A stretch of 64,000 nucleotides of DNA from an uncultured Verrucomicrobiales bacterium (GTDB lineage Bacteria; Verrucomicrobiota; Verrucomicrobiia; Verrucomicrobiales; DEV007). The position numbers and the translations under genes are program-made. Below, piece by piece: positions 41,046 to 49,387 of the stretch. The DNA lies in assembly GCA_937891465.1 (NCBI GenBank), contig CALAHF010000166.1, positions 1-64,000 on the forward strand, in the 5' to 3' direction. The notes under the pieces were generated by a model. That model was not told the DNA's origin, did no database searches, and was given only the letters and a program-made list of their open reading frames with translations. Numbering within the stretch: position 1 is the stretch's first letter; every line of letters begins with the position of its first letter.

Positions 41046-41780
41046 TTAACTTTCGAGCTCTTCGGCGCAAACAATCGTTCCAATGTCTTCGCCAACGAGC
41101 GCTTTTCGGATGTTATCCGGCGCCATCATATCAAAAACAATAATCGGAATGTTGTTATCCTGACACAGCGTAAAAGCGGTACTGTCCATGACTTTCAGGC
41201 CTAGCGAAATCGCGTCGTTGAACGAGACTTTTTCATACCGCTTCGCATCATCGAATTTATTTGGGTCCTTATCGTAAACGCCATCCACCATCGTCGCTTT
41301 GAAAACGACATCCGCGCCGACTTCGCTCGCACGAAGCGCTGCGGTTGAGTCCGTCGAGAAAAACGGATTACCCGTTCCCGCTCCAAAAATCACGACGCGA
41401 CCTTTTTCCAAATGCCGAATCGCTTTCCGGCGGATAAAAGGTTCGGCCACCGAACGCATTTCAATCGCCGTCTGCACACGACTTGGGACACCCGCATGCT
41501 CCAACGCAGCCTGAAGCGCGAGTGCATTCATTACCGTAGCCAGCATGCCGACGTAGTCCGCTGTGGTCCGCTCCATCCCGCGACCCGCAGCCGCCGCTCC
41601 CCGCCAGAAATTTCCACCGCCCACCACAAGCGCGACTTCGATATCCGCCTCTTCGATCGCGAGTTTAATCTGACGAGCGATTTCCTCCACGATTTCAGGA
41701 GAGATATTGTCGTGGCTCCCCTTCTCTCGAAGGGCTTCACCACTGAGTTTTAGGACGATGCGTTTGAAATTTTGAGACAT
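41046..41780 (-). CDS. pyrH: UMP kinase
   Basis: A 244-residue amino-acid-kinase-fold enzyme that phosphorylates UMP to [15 protein letters not shown] (phosphate-binding lysine) opens the protein, [13 protein letters not shown] is the UMP site, [18 protein letters not shown] follows, and [19 protein letters not shown] and VDGVYDKDP are the ATP/UMP motifs. It is hexameric and GTP-regulated in relatives. It lies directly upstream of frr; the usual tsf and rpsB genes are not upstream here, where a broken membrane gene and DUF58 are found instead. Confidence 0.96.
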   Translation of the reverse strand: MSQNFKRIVLKLSGEALREKGSHDNISPEIVEEIARQIKLAIEEADIEVALVVGGGNFWRGAAAAGRGMERTTADYVGMLATVMNALALQAALEHAGVPSRVQTAIEMRSVAEPFIRRKAIRHLEKGRVVIFGAGTGNPFFSTDSTAALRASEVGADVVFKATMVDGVYDKDPNKFDDAKRYEKVSFNDAISLGLKVMDSTAFTLCQDNNIPIIVFDMMAPDNIRKALVGEDIGTIVCAEELES

Positions 41781-41917
41781 GAGGAAGAGGGCAGAAGGGA
41801 TACAACCGCCCCAATCTTCGAACAGGTTTTACGGGTTGGAAAGTGTTTTTGCGGATTGGATCAAGGAACTCGTCTGATCCGGTAGATTAGCAGGGTTGCT
41901 CAACCATTCCGACTTTT

Positions 41918-42339
41918 TTAGCGACGCCGAATCACCATCCAACACACTGCTCCTCCAAAAATTGAAACACTGGTCAAAAACCAGAATGAAACAGTGATTG
42001 TAAACCCAAACTCTTCTCGAATTGTTGCAAAACTTCCCCGACACACTTCCCAAGATGTCGGATAAAGCCTTTCCGGAATCCTAAACGGATCAAAGAGATT
42101 CGGAGGCGGTACACTGGGTAGATCGTAAGGAATAAAAACTCCCACTATCTCATGGTGAAATCCGAAATCATCAGGTTCTACAAACTGAAAAGAAAAGGAG
42201 CCTGCTTGAATAATAAATCCAATTATTCCCCTATTAGTTAAGTCATCAATCCCAGCAAAAACCTCAAACCATCCCGAAGAAATCCACAGAATGACGAGAG
42301 CAATTACCGCCCCTCCTAAAATCGTAAATCACGCTCCAT
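41918..42339 (-). pseudogene. Small two-helix membrane protein, start region frameshifted
   Basis: The open frame covers about 137 codons ending at 41918. It has an N-terminal helix (ILGGAVIALVILWISSGWFEV), a soluble middle (SFSFQFVEPDDFGFHHEIVG, then FDPFRIPERLYPTSW) and a C-terminal helix (FWFLTSVSIFGGAVCWMVI) with RRR at the end. No ATG, GTG or TTG begins it before the first helix. An ATG at 42339 starts MERDLR in another frame and stops six codons on; adding one base near 42330 would join it to the helix. The layout resembles short two-helix proteins common in Verrucomicrobiota. It may be a real mutation or a base-call error; a truncated product from the GTG at 42145 would lack the first helix. 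Confidence 0.5.
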
Positions 42340-42411
42340 GCTGTTTTAGCTCATTCAAAATCTATTTTTTTGCGTGTTCTACGCTTTTTTGCGGCTAACA
42401 ACATCTCCAAC

Positions 42412-43317
42412 TCACCCGCGCTTCGCAGTCCCCCGCCGCTTAAAAAATGCGTGCAACGCCGGCAGATATTCTTCGTCGGTTCGCAGATCAATTTTATCGA
42501 TCGCCAGCTTTTTGAAGTGACCATCGACCTCTTCCCGCCAGCGTGCTGTTTCAGCGGCGTAAGCCTTCCGAATCCCGGGATTACTGGTATTCACTTCAAC
42601 CTGCTGGCCGGTTTCAGGATCTTCCAGCCGAACGTGGCCCGCTACGGGCAATTCAAACTCGGCGGGATCACTCACTTGAATTGCAACCATGTCGTGCTGG
42701 CGGCTGACGGTTTTGAGATTCGCGAAAATATCTTCTTCGAACAGGAAATCGGAGATCACAAAAACGAGTGAGCGCTTGCGAACCGAATTCTGCAAAATGT
42801 GAACGGGTGGCTCAAGATGAGTTCCATGGCGGCGCGGGCGACAAAACAGGACTTCACGGATGAGCCGGAGCGCATGAGACGTTCCCTTTTTCGGTGGAAC
42901 GTAGAGCTCCACTTCATCGGAAAATAAAATCAGACCGACTTTATCTTTATTCTGCAACGCACTGAACGCCAACAGAGCAGCCACTTCCGCCATCAGTTCG
43001 CGTTTTGATGGGCCGAAGCTGCCGTAGTTTCCGGAGGCACTCACGTCGATCGCCAGAAAAACGGTCATCTCGCGCTCTTCGGTGAATTTTTTCACAAACG
43101 GAATGCCCATCCGCGCGGTCACATTCCAGTCAATCGCACGGACTTCATCACCAGGCTGGTATTCCCGAAAATCCTCGAAATCGATCCCCTCCCCTTTAAA
43201 GCATGATTGATATTCCCCACCGAAGCTTTCGTTCACGAGGCCGCGGGTTCTCAGCTCGATCTTGCGGATCTTACGGAGAATTTCGGTGACGTCGGCGGCT
43301 TCTGCTTGGGTGGCCAT
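42412..43317 (-). CDS. DUF58 domain protein (von Willebrand A-like)
   Basis: A 301-residue cytoplasmic protein. IRKIELRTRGLVNESFGGEY and FKGEGIDFEDFREYQPGDEVR then IDWNVTARM are the DUF58 signature, followed by a von Willebrand A-type domain (MTVFLAIDVSASGNYGSFG, metal-binding D-x-S-x-S like) and LVFVISDFLFEEDIF. DUF58 genes normally lie with a MoxR-type AAA ATPase and further VWA or membrane proteins; none is inside this window next to it, so the cluster is either split or continues differently. Its role is probably in assembly or maturation of envelope complexes. Confidence 0.88.
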   Translation of the reverse strand: MATQAEAADVTEILRKIRKIELRTRGLVNESFGGEYQSCFKGEGIDFEDFREYQPGDEVRAIDWNVTARMGIPFVKKFTEEREMTVFLAIDVSASGNYGSFGPSKRELMAEVAALLAFSALQNKDKVGLILFSDEVELYVPPKKGTSHALRLIREVLFCRPRRHGTHLEPPVHILQNSVRKRSLVFVISDFLFEEDIFANLKTVSRQHDMVAIQVSDPAEFELPVAGHVRLEDPETGQQVEVNTSNPGIRKAYAAETARWREEVDGHFKKLAIDKIDLRTDEEYLPALHAFFKRRGTAKRG

Positions 43318-43446
43318 GATGGGCGTTTACAGGTGAAATTTGGCCATGATTCTTAAAATGAACAGCGGTTTTTGAAATCAATTCCAAAACTTGACGTCTT
43401 GCGTCCTTGAAACTTTATCTGTATTCCGGTTTTCTATTCCCTAGCA

Positions 43447-43662
43447 ATGCGTTTCCTGAATCTTAGGATCCAAACCAAACTGATGCTGGCGATCATCGCA
43501 TCGGTAATCTTTGTATCTGGATTGGTGATTTCAGTTTCGGAGAAAAAAATCAAAGACACCTGGAAACGGGCGGTTGAAAGCCACGTCAGCGAAGAGGTCA
43601 TCGGGTTTTCTGCAACAGAGGAAAATTCTGTTTCGCCAGAACCGGCAAAGCAAACCGTGTAG
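43447..43662 (+). pseudogene. N-terminal fragment of a membrane sensor protein
   Basis: 71 residues: LRIQTKLMLAIIASVIFVSG with a membrane helix and VSEKKIKDTWKRAVESHVSE, the typical first helix and start of the extracytoplasmic region of sensor kinases, cyclases or chemoreceptors. Then it becomes low-complexity (ATEENSVSPEPAKQTV) and stops. No cache, HAMP or output domain follows, and a 43-nt palindrome begins 25 nt past the stop. The gene seems to have lost its 3' part, perhaps by a deletion ending at or near the repeat. A free-standing small membrane protein cannot be excluded. Confidence 0.5.
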
Positions 43663-43687
43663 CGGAAATTGCCAAAACTTCCGTCCA

Positions 43688-43730
43688 CGAACAAACAGGG
43701 TCTGTTCAACGAATCGATAGGGTTGGTTCG
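43688..43730. repeat. 43-nt palindromic repeat, copy 8
   Basis: Left arm CGAACAAACAGGGT, inner TGTTC, right side GATAGGGTTGGTTCG. It lies 26 nt after the sensor fragment stop and 130 nt before kdsA. Confidence 0.8.
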
Positions 43731-43860
43731 TAAAACTTAATTTCAGACTTCCCGTAGGCAAACCACCTGATCAACCCCTGCTCGCTCACGCTTGCTGCTA
43801 AGTTGTGAGTTTCGCGGGATTTTTAGGCAGGAAAGTCGGGTTTATCCGCTATGATGATGC

Positions 43861-44706
43861 ATGTCTGATTTTTTATCTGAACCTGTTGTCGAACCGCTTG
43901 CGATTACGGACTCCGTTACGCTTGGTGGCGAGAAGCCGCTGTTTATTTTGGGGCCGTGTGTGATCGAATCTGAAAAATTCGTGCGCGAAACGGCAGAAAA
44001 AATCAAAACGATCGCCGAAGCAGCAGGAGCAGTTTTCGTATTTAAAGCCTCCTACGACAAAGCAAACCGCAGTTCGGTCTCGTCGTTCCGGGGAATGGAT
44101 TGCCGCGAGGGCTGCGCGTTGTTGGCTGACATTGGAGAACAGCTTGGCGTTCCGGTAACGACGGATGTTCACACGGAAGAACAGGCGACGATCGCGGGCG
44201 ATTACATCGATATTATCCAAATCCCGGCGTTTTTGTCGCGTCAGACAGATTTAATTGAAGCTGCAGCTAAGACTGACCGTGTTGTGAACGTAAAGAAGGG
44301 ACAGTTCATGGCCCCTCACGATGTGAAAAACATTGCAACAAAACTTAATAGTTTTAAAAACTTTAAATTCTTTTTTACTGAAAGAGGTGTCAGTTTCGGT
44401 TATAATACCTTGGTTGCTGATATGAGGTCACTCTATTGGATGCGTGAAGCTGGGTTTCGCGTCGTGTTTGACGCGACGCATTCAGTGCAACGTCCCGGTG
44501 GTCTCGGCGAATCGAGCGGTGGCGATGGAGTTTTGGCTCCAGTCCTTGCTCGTGCTGCGTTGGCGACTGGCTGCGAAGGAATTTTTATGGAAACCCACCC
44601 CAACCCTGCTGAAGCGCTCAGCGATGGTCCGAATCAGGTCCCACTCGAACATCTTGGCGAGGTTTTGGAGCGTTTGCAGCGAGTTCACGCGGCATCTCGT
44701 GCGTGA
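43861..44706 (+). CDS. kdsA: 3-deoxy-8-phosphooctulonate synthase (Kdo-8-phosphate synthase)
   Basis: A 281-residue TIM-barrel enzyme that condenses phosphoenolpyruvate with arabinose 5-phosphate, the first committed step of Kdo synthesis for lipopolysaccharide. Family motifs are LFILGPCVIESE, VFKASYDKANRSSVSSFRG, TTDVHTEEQA, IPAFLSRQTDL, VNVKKGQFMAPHD, and VVFDATHSVQRPGG, with a final GIFMETHPNPAEALSDGPNQ. Cysteine in GPCVIE does not by itself decide metal dependence. It opens a cluster with three lpt-type genes on the same strand (15 nt to the next start), so Kdo synthesis and LPS export are linked here. Confidence 0.97.
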   Translation: MSDFLSEPVVEPLAITDSVTLGGEKPLFILGPCVIESEKFVRETAEKIKTIAEAAGAVFVFKASYDKANRSSVSSFRGMDCREGCALLADIGEQLGVPVTTDVHTEEQATIAGDYIDIIQIPAFLSRQTDLIEAAAKTDRVVNVKKGQFMAPHDVKNIATKLNSFKNFKFFFTERGVSFGYNTLVADMRSLYWMREAGFRVVFDATHSVQRPGGLGESSGGDGVLAPVLARAALATGCEGIFMETHPNPAEALSDGPNQVPLEHLGEVLERLQRVHAASRA

Positions 44707-44721
44707 TAAATTCTTGAAAAA

Positions 44722-45465
44722 ATGACAAATTTGGCGACAACAACTGCGAAAAAAATCCGGACGCTTTGCGGCGTTGCAGGACTACTCGTGGTTCTTTGCC
44801 TGCCGAATTCGATTGTTTCCGCTCAGGATTTCATGGATAAAGCGGCGATTCCCCGTCCAGGTGACGCACGAATGAAACGCGAAGACGAAGCCCTCGAGGC
44901 ACGACGTCGGTCCCGCGAACTCGCCATCGCCGCGACTGTTGCTGAAGCGGAAGGCCGTTCTTTGGAGACTGAGGAAAAAGAGACCGCCGAAGATGAGAAC
45001 GCGGCAGTGGGAATGACCGGCTTGGATGAGGCACTGCCACCGGAACTGGCCGCATTATTGCCGGTAGGCTCGGTATTTGAAGGCGTCCGTTTTCCTCAGT
45101 ATAAAAATGACAAGCTGACGCAGATCATCAATGCGGAAAAAATGGCGCGTTTGGACTCCGAACATCTCGACCTAATCGATCTGGTGATTGACGTGCTGAA
45201 CGACTTTGGTGAAATCGAGACTAAGATTTTTATGGATCGGGCCGTTTATGATTTAACCGAGAAAAAATTGGTTAGCCGAACTCCAGCAACGATCGAACAA
45301 AAACCGAAGTTTGTGATGACGGGCAATAAATTGACTTTTGAGGGCGATTCCCAACAAGGAACCATGACAGGAGACGTCAGAATGGTGATGCAGTTAGGAA
45401 AGACCTCAAATAGCGGCGGACTTTTCGAAGGTCAACCCGCCAACGCAGAGGTGGAAAAACAGTAA
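44722..45465 (+). CDS. LptC-like exported protein
   Basis: 247 residues with an N-terminal hydrophobic signal or anchor (LCGVAGLLVVLCLPNSIVSA) and a charged region rich in Glu/Arg (about 40-100). The C-terminal half (VGSVFEGVRFPQYKNDKLTQ, IINAEKMARLD, KIFMDRAVYDLTEKKLVSRT, FVMTGNKLTFEGDSQQGTMT) is a beta-strand pattern like the LptC/OstA jelly roll that passes LPS from the inner-membrane complex. The identification rests mainly on this and on its place between kdsA and lptA; sequence identity to LptC families is weak. It is 21 nt from the following lptA start. Confidence 0.55.
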   Translation: MTNLATTTAKKIRTLCGVAGLLVVLCLPNSIVSAQDFMDKAAIPRPGDARMKREDEALEARRRSRELAIAATVAEAEGRSLETEEKETAEDENAAVGMTGLDEALPPELAALLPVGSVFEGVRFPQYKNDKLTQIINAEKMARLDSEHLDLIDLVIDVLNDFGEIETKIFMDRAVYDLTEKKLVSRTPATIEQKPKFVMTGNKLTFEGDSQQGTMTGDVRMVMQLGKTSNSGGLFEGQPANAEVEKQ

Positions 45466-45486
45466 CGATAGACGAGGATAACAATC

Positions 45487-46551
45487 ATGAAAACCAACCT
45501 AAAAGCAGGATTTCTAGCAGGGAGCGCCGTTGCGTTATTTGTTTTAGCCACCACACCAACCGTTGTCGCGCAGGATGCAACTGAGACAGCAAAGAAGGCT
45601 GCCGAGACTATTTTTAAAAATCCGGAGCTTCAGGGCATTCTGAAATCGGTGAAGGAAAATCCTGACGCGGCGTTGAAAAACGTGTCGAGCATGGCCAAGG
45701 AGCGAATGAATCGCGTTAGCGGAGCGACTTCGACCAACGGAGGCGTGCCCGCAACTCGTTCGCAGGTTCCGCCTGCAACCGTTCCTGCCCCGGCTGCAAA
45801 ACCAGACATGCAAATTCCAGAGCCTGTTGCTCGAGGCGAGCGCCCGCCAGCGCCGACTTACACAACGGTGACAGAGCCAACGTTGAAAAATACTCCTCCG
45901 GCTCCAACACAAATTCCAGCTCCATCTCAAAACACAGGGATTCCCGGATTGCCAGTTCCAGCCCCTCGTCCTCTGACTCCACGCTACACGGAAGAAAGCG
46001 GCATTGCAGCGCAGCCAAAGAAAACTGCGGCTGGTGCACAGGAAATGCAGATCGATGCGGATGAATCGATCATGAACGAGCGGGACAATATTCTGACCTT
46101 CACCGGCAATGTGGTTCTTCAGCATCCTTCGTTTAACCTCACCGGCGACAAGTTGGTGATTTATTTGAATGACGATCAGCCAATGGGAGCGAATGGAGCA
46201 GCGGCGGCCGACGACAACGACGCACCTTTTAAGAAAGCCATTGCAACCGGGGGAATGGTCGAAATCGTTCGTCGCGGACTCGATGGGAAAACGCAGATCG
46301 CAAAAGCTCGGAAAGCAACTTACGACGGCGCAACGAAAGACATGACGTTGAGTGGCGGCCCACCAACACTCCAGAGCGGCAGCGGTTTGATCAATCCGTC
46401 ATCTCCTCAGGCAGTGATCATTTTAAAAGGAAATGGCCGTCACGAAGTCAAAGGCGGTCGGTCCTCCTTTACAATTCCAGTCAAAGGTGGTGCCGCAACC
46501 GGCGGTTTGCCTGGCGGCAGCCTTGATTCGATGAAGAACAAGGACCGCTAA
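45487..46551 (+). CDS. lptA: LptA/OstA-like periplasmic lipopolysaccharide transport protein
   Basis: 354 residues with a signal peptide ending near VVAQDA. The middle (about 80-165) is a Pro-rich linker (PPATVPAPAAKPDMQIPEPV, SQNTGIPGLPVPAPRPLTPR). The C-terminal part is an OstA/LptA domain: AGAQEMQIDADESIMNERDN, ILTFTGNVVLQHPSFNLTGD, KLVIYLNDDQP, and AIATGGMVEIVRRG with ARKATYDGATKDMTLSGGPP. LptA bridges the periplasm between LptC and the outer-membrane LptD. The long linker makes it nearly twice as long as enterobacterial LptA. It precedes lptB and follows the LptC-like gene. Confidence 0.8.
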   Translation: MKTNLKAGFLAGSAVALFVLATTPTVVAQDATETAKKAAETIFKNPELQGILKSVKENPDAALKNVSSMAKERMNRVSGATSTNGGVPATRSQVPPATVPAPAAKPDMQIPEPVARGERPPAPTYTTVTEPTLKNTPPAPTQIPAPSQNTGIPGLPVPAPRPLTPRYTEESGIAAQPKKTAAGAQEMQIDADESIMNERDNILTFTGNVVLQHPSFNLTGDKLVIYLNDDQPMGANGAAAADDNDAPFKKAIATGGMVEIVRRGLDGKTQIAKARKATYDGATKDMTLSGGPPTLQSGSGLINPSSPQAVIILKGNGRHEVKGGRSSFTIPVKGGAATGGLPGGSLDSMKNKDR

Positions 46552-46619
46552 ATTGCCGGTTTTCTGGATTCATTCACTTTAATTAAGAAAGTAGACGGCT
46601 TCGGGTTCTCCAATTCTGT

Positions 46620-48146
46620 ATGAGCGACGATTTCGATCACTATTCCGAGGAAGATCCAAACGCAACCTCAACCACTGCTGACGAGGAAAAAGCGACCGGC
46701 GAACCGACGGTGGAGACTTCTTATCACCCCGGGGCGACCGGAGGTGAAGTCGATCCCCTCACCGCAGACGTAAAACCTCCTATGACCGTCGATCCCTTTC
46801 AAGCCGCGTCAGCCGGTTATGGCTACGACGACGAGCCGGACGAAGTCTATGCATTTGAGCAATCCTCCGGCGCAGGATACGCGCCGGCCGTTTCCGAACC
46901 GCAGCCTGCAGCCGAGGCACTACCGATCGAAACCTACATCGACGAATCCGGTCAGGTGGAAGGAGGCGATTACGTTTACGAGGAAGTAGAGGAGACCGTC
47001 GAAGGCGAAGAGGAAGCCGGCTACGAATACTACGAGATCGAAGAAGTCGACGAACAGCAGCCCGTTGCTGAAGCTACAGCGCCCTACGTTGCTCCCGAAG
47101 CTGAACATGAGTATTACGAGGAAGACGAAACGGTGCCCGCCGAGCCTGAGTTTGAGCCAATTTCACTGCCTCCTATCCAACAGTCCGCCGCCGATACTGG
47201 AAGCAGTCGTATTTCCATTCTTTCGGAGCCTGATCCCGACGATACAGCGGTCGCAGCAGCAGGGTTTGGTGCTCTACTCGAAAAACAGCAAGCAAAAGCT
47301 CCCGCTCCAGCAGTTTCTGAGCCGGCAGTCGATTATCCTCAAGGACAGTTTTCTCCTATTCCAGAACTGAACGTCGAGCAGGTCGAGCAACGTTCCTTTG
47401 TTCCCAAATCGATTGCAGATCGCGAGATGCTTCTTCAAACCAATGGGTTGGTAAAAGTTTACGATGGTCGCGCAGTGGTAAACGGCGTCGACATCAACGT
47501 TCGTCCCGGCGAAATTGTTGGTCTTCTCGGACCCAACGGAGCTGGTAAGACGACGACATTCTACATGATTGTTGGCCTCGTTCCGCCAAACGGCGGTGCC
47601 GTAAATTTCAACGGAAACGACGTGACCCGCATGCCCATGTATAAGCGGGCCCGACTCGGAATGGGCTATTTGCCACAGGAAGAATCTATTTTCCGCAAAC
47701 TGACCGTTGAGCAGAACATCATGGCCGTGATGGAAACCCTCAATATCAGTCGGGCCGAACGCCACGAGCGTTGTCAGGCACTGATGGAGCGATTCGGCAT
47801 CACACACATCGCCCAGAACACCGCCCTGCAATGCTCTGGTGGTGAAAAACGTCGCCTCACGATTGCTCGTTCGCTCGTGACGCAGCCGAATTTGCTCATG
47901 CTCGATGAGCCGTTTTCCGGAGTTGATCCCATTGCGGTGGGCGAAATTCAAAAAATCGTCACCGACCTTCGCGAATCCGGTTTGGCGATTCTGATCACTG
48001 ACCACAACGTACGCGAAACCCTGCAAATTGTAGATCGCGCTTACCTTATTTTTGAAGGCCAAGTTCTCCGTGAAGGTACCCAGGATTTCCTCATCAACGA
48101 TCCGATGAGTCGAAAACTGTATCTCGGCGAGAATTTCAATATGTAA
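46620..48146 (+). CDS. lptB: LptB-type ABC ATPase with a long acidic N-terminal extension
   Basis: 508 residues, about twice the usual LptB. The ATPase (about 266-508) is complete: Walker A GPNGAGKTT at 304-312, Q-loop in YLPQEESIFRKLTV, signature CSGGEKRRLTIARSL, Walker B NLLMLDEPFSGVDPI, and switch histidine in ILITDHNVRETLQIVDRAYL. These fit LptB, which powers LPS extraction with LptF/LptG. Residues 1-265 are disordered in appearance: highly acidic, rich in Glu, Tyr, Pro and Ala (for example EEVEETVEGEEEAGYEYYEI). I know of no such extension as a standard LptB feature. The frame and codon use look continuous, so it is not an obvious mis-start. The gene ends the kdsA-lpt cluster, followed by a 43-nt palindrome. 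Confidence 0.85.
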   Translation: MSDDFDHYSEEDPNATSTTADEEKATGEPTVETSYHPGATGGEVDPLTADVKPPMTVDPFQAASAGYGYDDEPDEVYAFEQSSGAGYAPAVSEPQPAAEALPIETYIDESGQVEGGDYVYEEVEETVEGEEEAGYEYYEIEEVDEQQPVAEATAPYVAPEAEHEYYEEDETVPAEPEFEPISLPPIQQSAADTGSSRISILSEPDPDDTAVAAAGFGALLEKQQAKAPAPAVSEPAVDYPQGQFSPIPELNVEQVEQRSFVPKSIADREMLLQTNGLVKVYDGRAVVNGVDINVRPGEIVGLLGPNGAGKTTTFYMIVGLVPPNGGAVNFNGNDVTRMPMYKRARLGMGYLPQEESIFRKLTVEQNIMAVMETLNISRAERHERCQALMERFGITHIAQNTALQCSGGEKRRLTIARSLVTQPNLLMLDEPFSGVDPIAVGEIQKIVTDLRESGLAILITDHNVRETLQIVDRAYLIFEGQVLREGTQDFLINDPMSRKLYLGENFNM

Positions 48147-48166
48147 GAGGAGTTCCCGCTCTTCAA

Positions 48167-48209
48167 CGAAACAACAGGGTGCGTTCGAAGAACAAATACT
48201 GTTGGTTCG
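48167..48209. repeat. 43-nt palindromic repeat, copy 9
   Basis: Arms CGAAACAACAGGGT and right end ACTGTTGGTTCG, inner GTTC/GAAC. It lies 20 nt past the lptB stop, before the DUF1080 gene start at 48271. Confidence 0.75.
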
Positions 48210-48270
48210 AAATTCACTCCCACGTTTCCACCCTTGCGGCTGGAATCGGATCATGGCAGAATTTTTGCCT

Positions 48271-49125
48271 ATGAAACCCATTTTCACTCTCATTTGCACT
48301 GCGGCACTGGTTCTTTCGTACGCGACTGGCGTTGCCCAGGACGATAAAAAGAAAAAGAAGGCTGCTGAAAAGCCAAAGGTTCACCCGACCGGCTATACGG
48401 ATACTCCCCTGCTCCCCGGCGGAAAATGGCGCGTCCACGACGATGCCCGTCCCCGTCCCGACGTTGTCACACCCGGTGAAACGGCCGCTCATGCGCCCTC
48501 GGATGCGATCGTGCTCTTTGATGGAACGAACCTCGATCAGTGGGTCATGGAAAAAGAAAGCGCCAAGGCTGACTGGATTGTGAAAGACGGTTTCATGGAG
48601 GTTCCGCCAAAAGATCAAACAGTTGGGGGTTACATCCGCACAAAGAAGGAGTTCAGTGACGTTCAACTCCATATTGAGTGGGCATCCCCTGCCGAGGTGA
48701 AGGGAGATTCCCAGGGACGAGGAAACAGCGGGATCTTCTTTCTCGGCGAATACGAAGTTCAGGTTCTAGATTCCTACAAAAACAAATCCTACGCCGACGG
48801 TCAGGCATCCGCGCTGTACGGCTGGAAACCACCATTGGTGAACGCAGCCCGCAAATCAGGTGAATGGCAGACTTACGACATCATCTTTGAAGCCCCTAAA
48901 TATGACTCTGAGGGGAACGTTCTTGAAAAAGCCTATGTAACAGTGATTCACAACGGCGTAGTCACTCAACATCGCCAGTCATTTCTAGGACCCACCGGCC
49001 ATAAAAGAGTCGCTACTTATAAAGGGGGCCCTTCAAAGGGACCAATCAAACTTCAGAACCACGGAAATCCGACTCGATTCCGCAATATTTGGATTCGTGA
49101 GCTGAATCTCAACTCAAACGATTGA
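48271..49125 (+). CDS. Exported DUF1080 (3-keto-disaccharide hydrolase-type) protein
   Basis: About 284 residues from the Met at 48271 (MKPIFTLICTAALVLSYATG, cleavage near GVAQDD); the frame begins 23 codons earlier but overlaps the repeat and is not signal-like. After a Lys-rich stretch (DDKKKKKAAEKPKV) comes a concanavalin-like DUF1080 domain: AIVLFDGTNLDQWVMEKES, WIVKDGFMEVPPKD, GGYIRTKKEFSDVQLHIEW, GNSGIFFLGEYEVQVLDSYK, and PIKLQNHGNPTRFRNIWIRE. The family includes enzymes that hydrolyse 3-keto sugars made by partner dehydrogenases. It stands alone and is followed by a bidirectional terminator. Confidence 0.88.
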   Translation: MKPIFTLICTAALVLSYATGVAQDDKKKKKAAEKPKVHPTGYTDTPLLPGGKWRVHDDARPRPDVVTPGETAAHAPSDAIVLFDGTNLDQWVMEKESAKADWIVKDGFMEVPPKDQTVGGYIRTKKEFSDVQLHIEWASPAEVKGDSQGRGNSGIFFLGEYEVQVLDSYKNKSYADGQASALYGWKPPLVNAARKSGEWQTYDIIFEAPKYDSEGNVLEKAYVTVIHNGVVTQHRQSFLGPTGHKRVATYKGGPSKGPIKLQNHGNPTRFRNIWIRELNLNSND

Positions 49126-49164
49126 CCTCAGTTTGATAAATTTTGCCACATTTGCCGACATTTT

Positions 49165-49196
49165 AAAAAACACGATCTTTTCAGTTCGTGTTTTTT
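49165..49196. terminator. Bidirectional intrinsic terminator
   Basis: AAAAAACACGA and TCGTGTTTTTT flank a short loop, giving a stem with A and T runs on the outside in both directions. It lies 40 nt past the DUF1080 stop. Confidence 0.85.
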
Positions 49197-49387
49197 GTGT
49201 CCGCACGGCGCCAATTCAACTCCATAAAAACTAAAGACTGATCAAATTGGGTCAAAATTGATCAGGAAAATTGAAAAAATGCAATTATTATATAATTACC
49301 ATATTTTAAATGGGGGAATTTGAAAATTTATTTAGTTTTTCTAAAATTTAACCTTGTCTAAACCTTTAAAAACTTTAAACTAAAAAC

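Noticed and set aside
6749-48209. CRISPR array
   Set aside because: The 43-nt repeats are scattered over 41 kb in both orientations, not regularly spaced, and no cas gene is present.
47274-48299. Minus-strand open frame of 341 codons
   Set aside because: It lies opposite the LptB ATPase, whose Walker and signature motifs are certain; the antisense protein has no recognisable domain.
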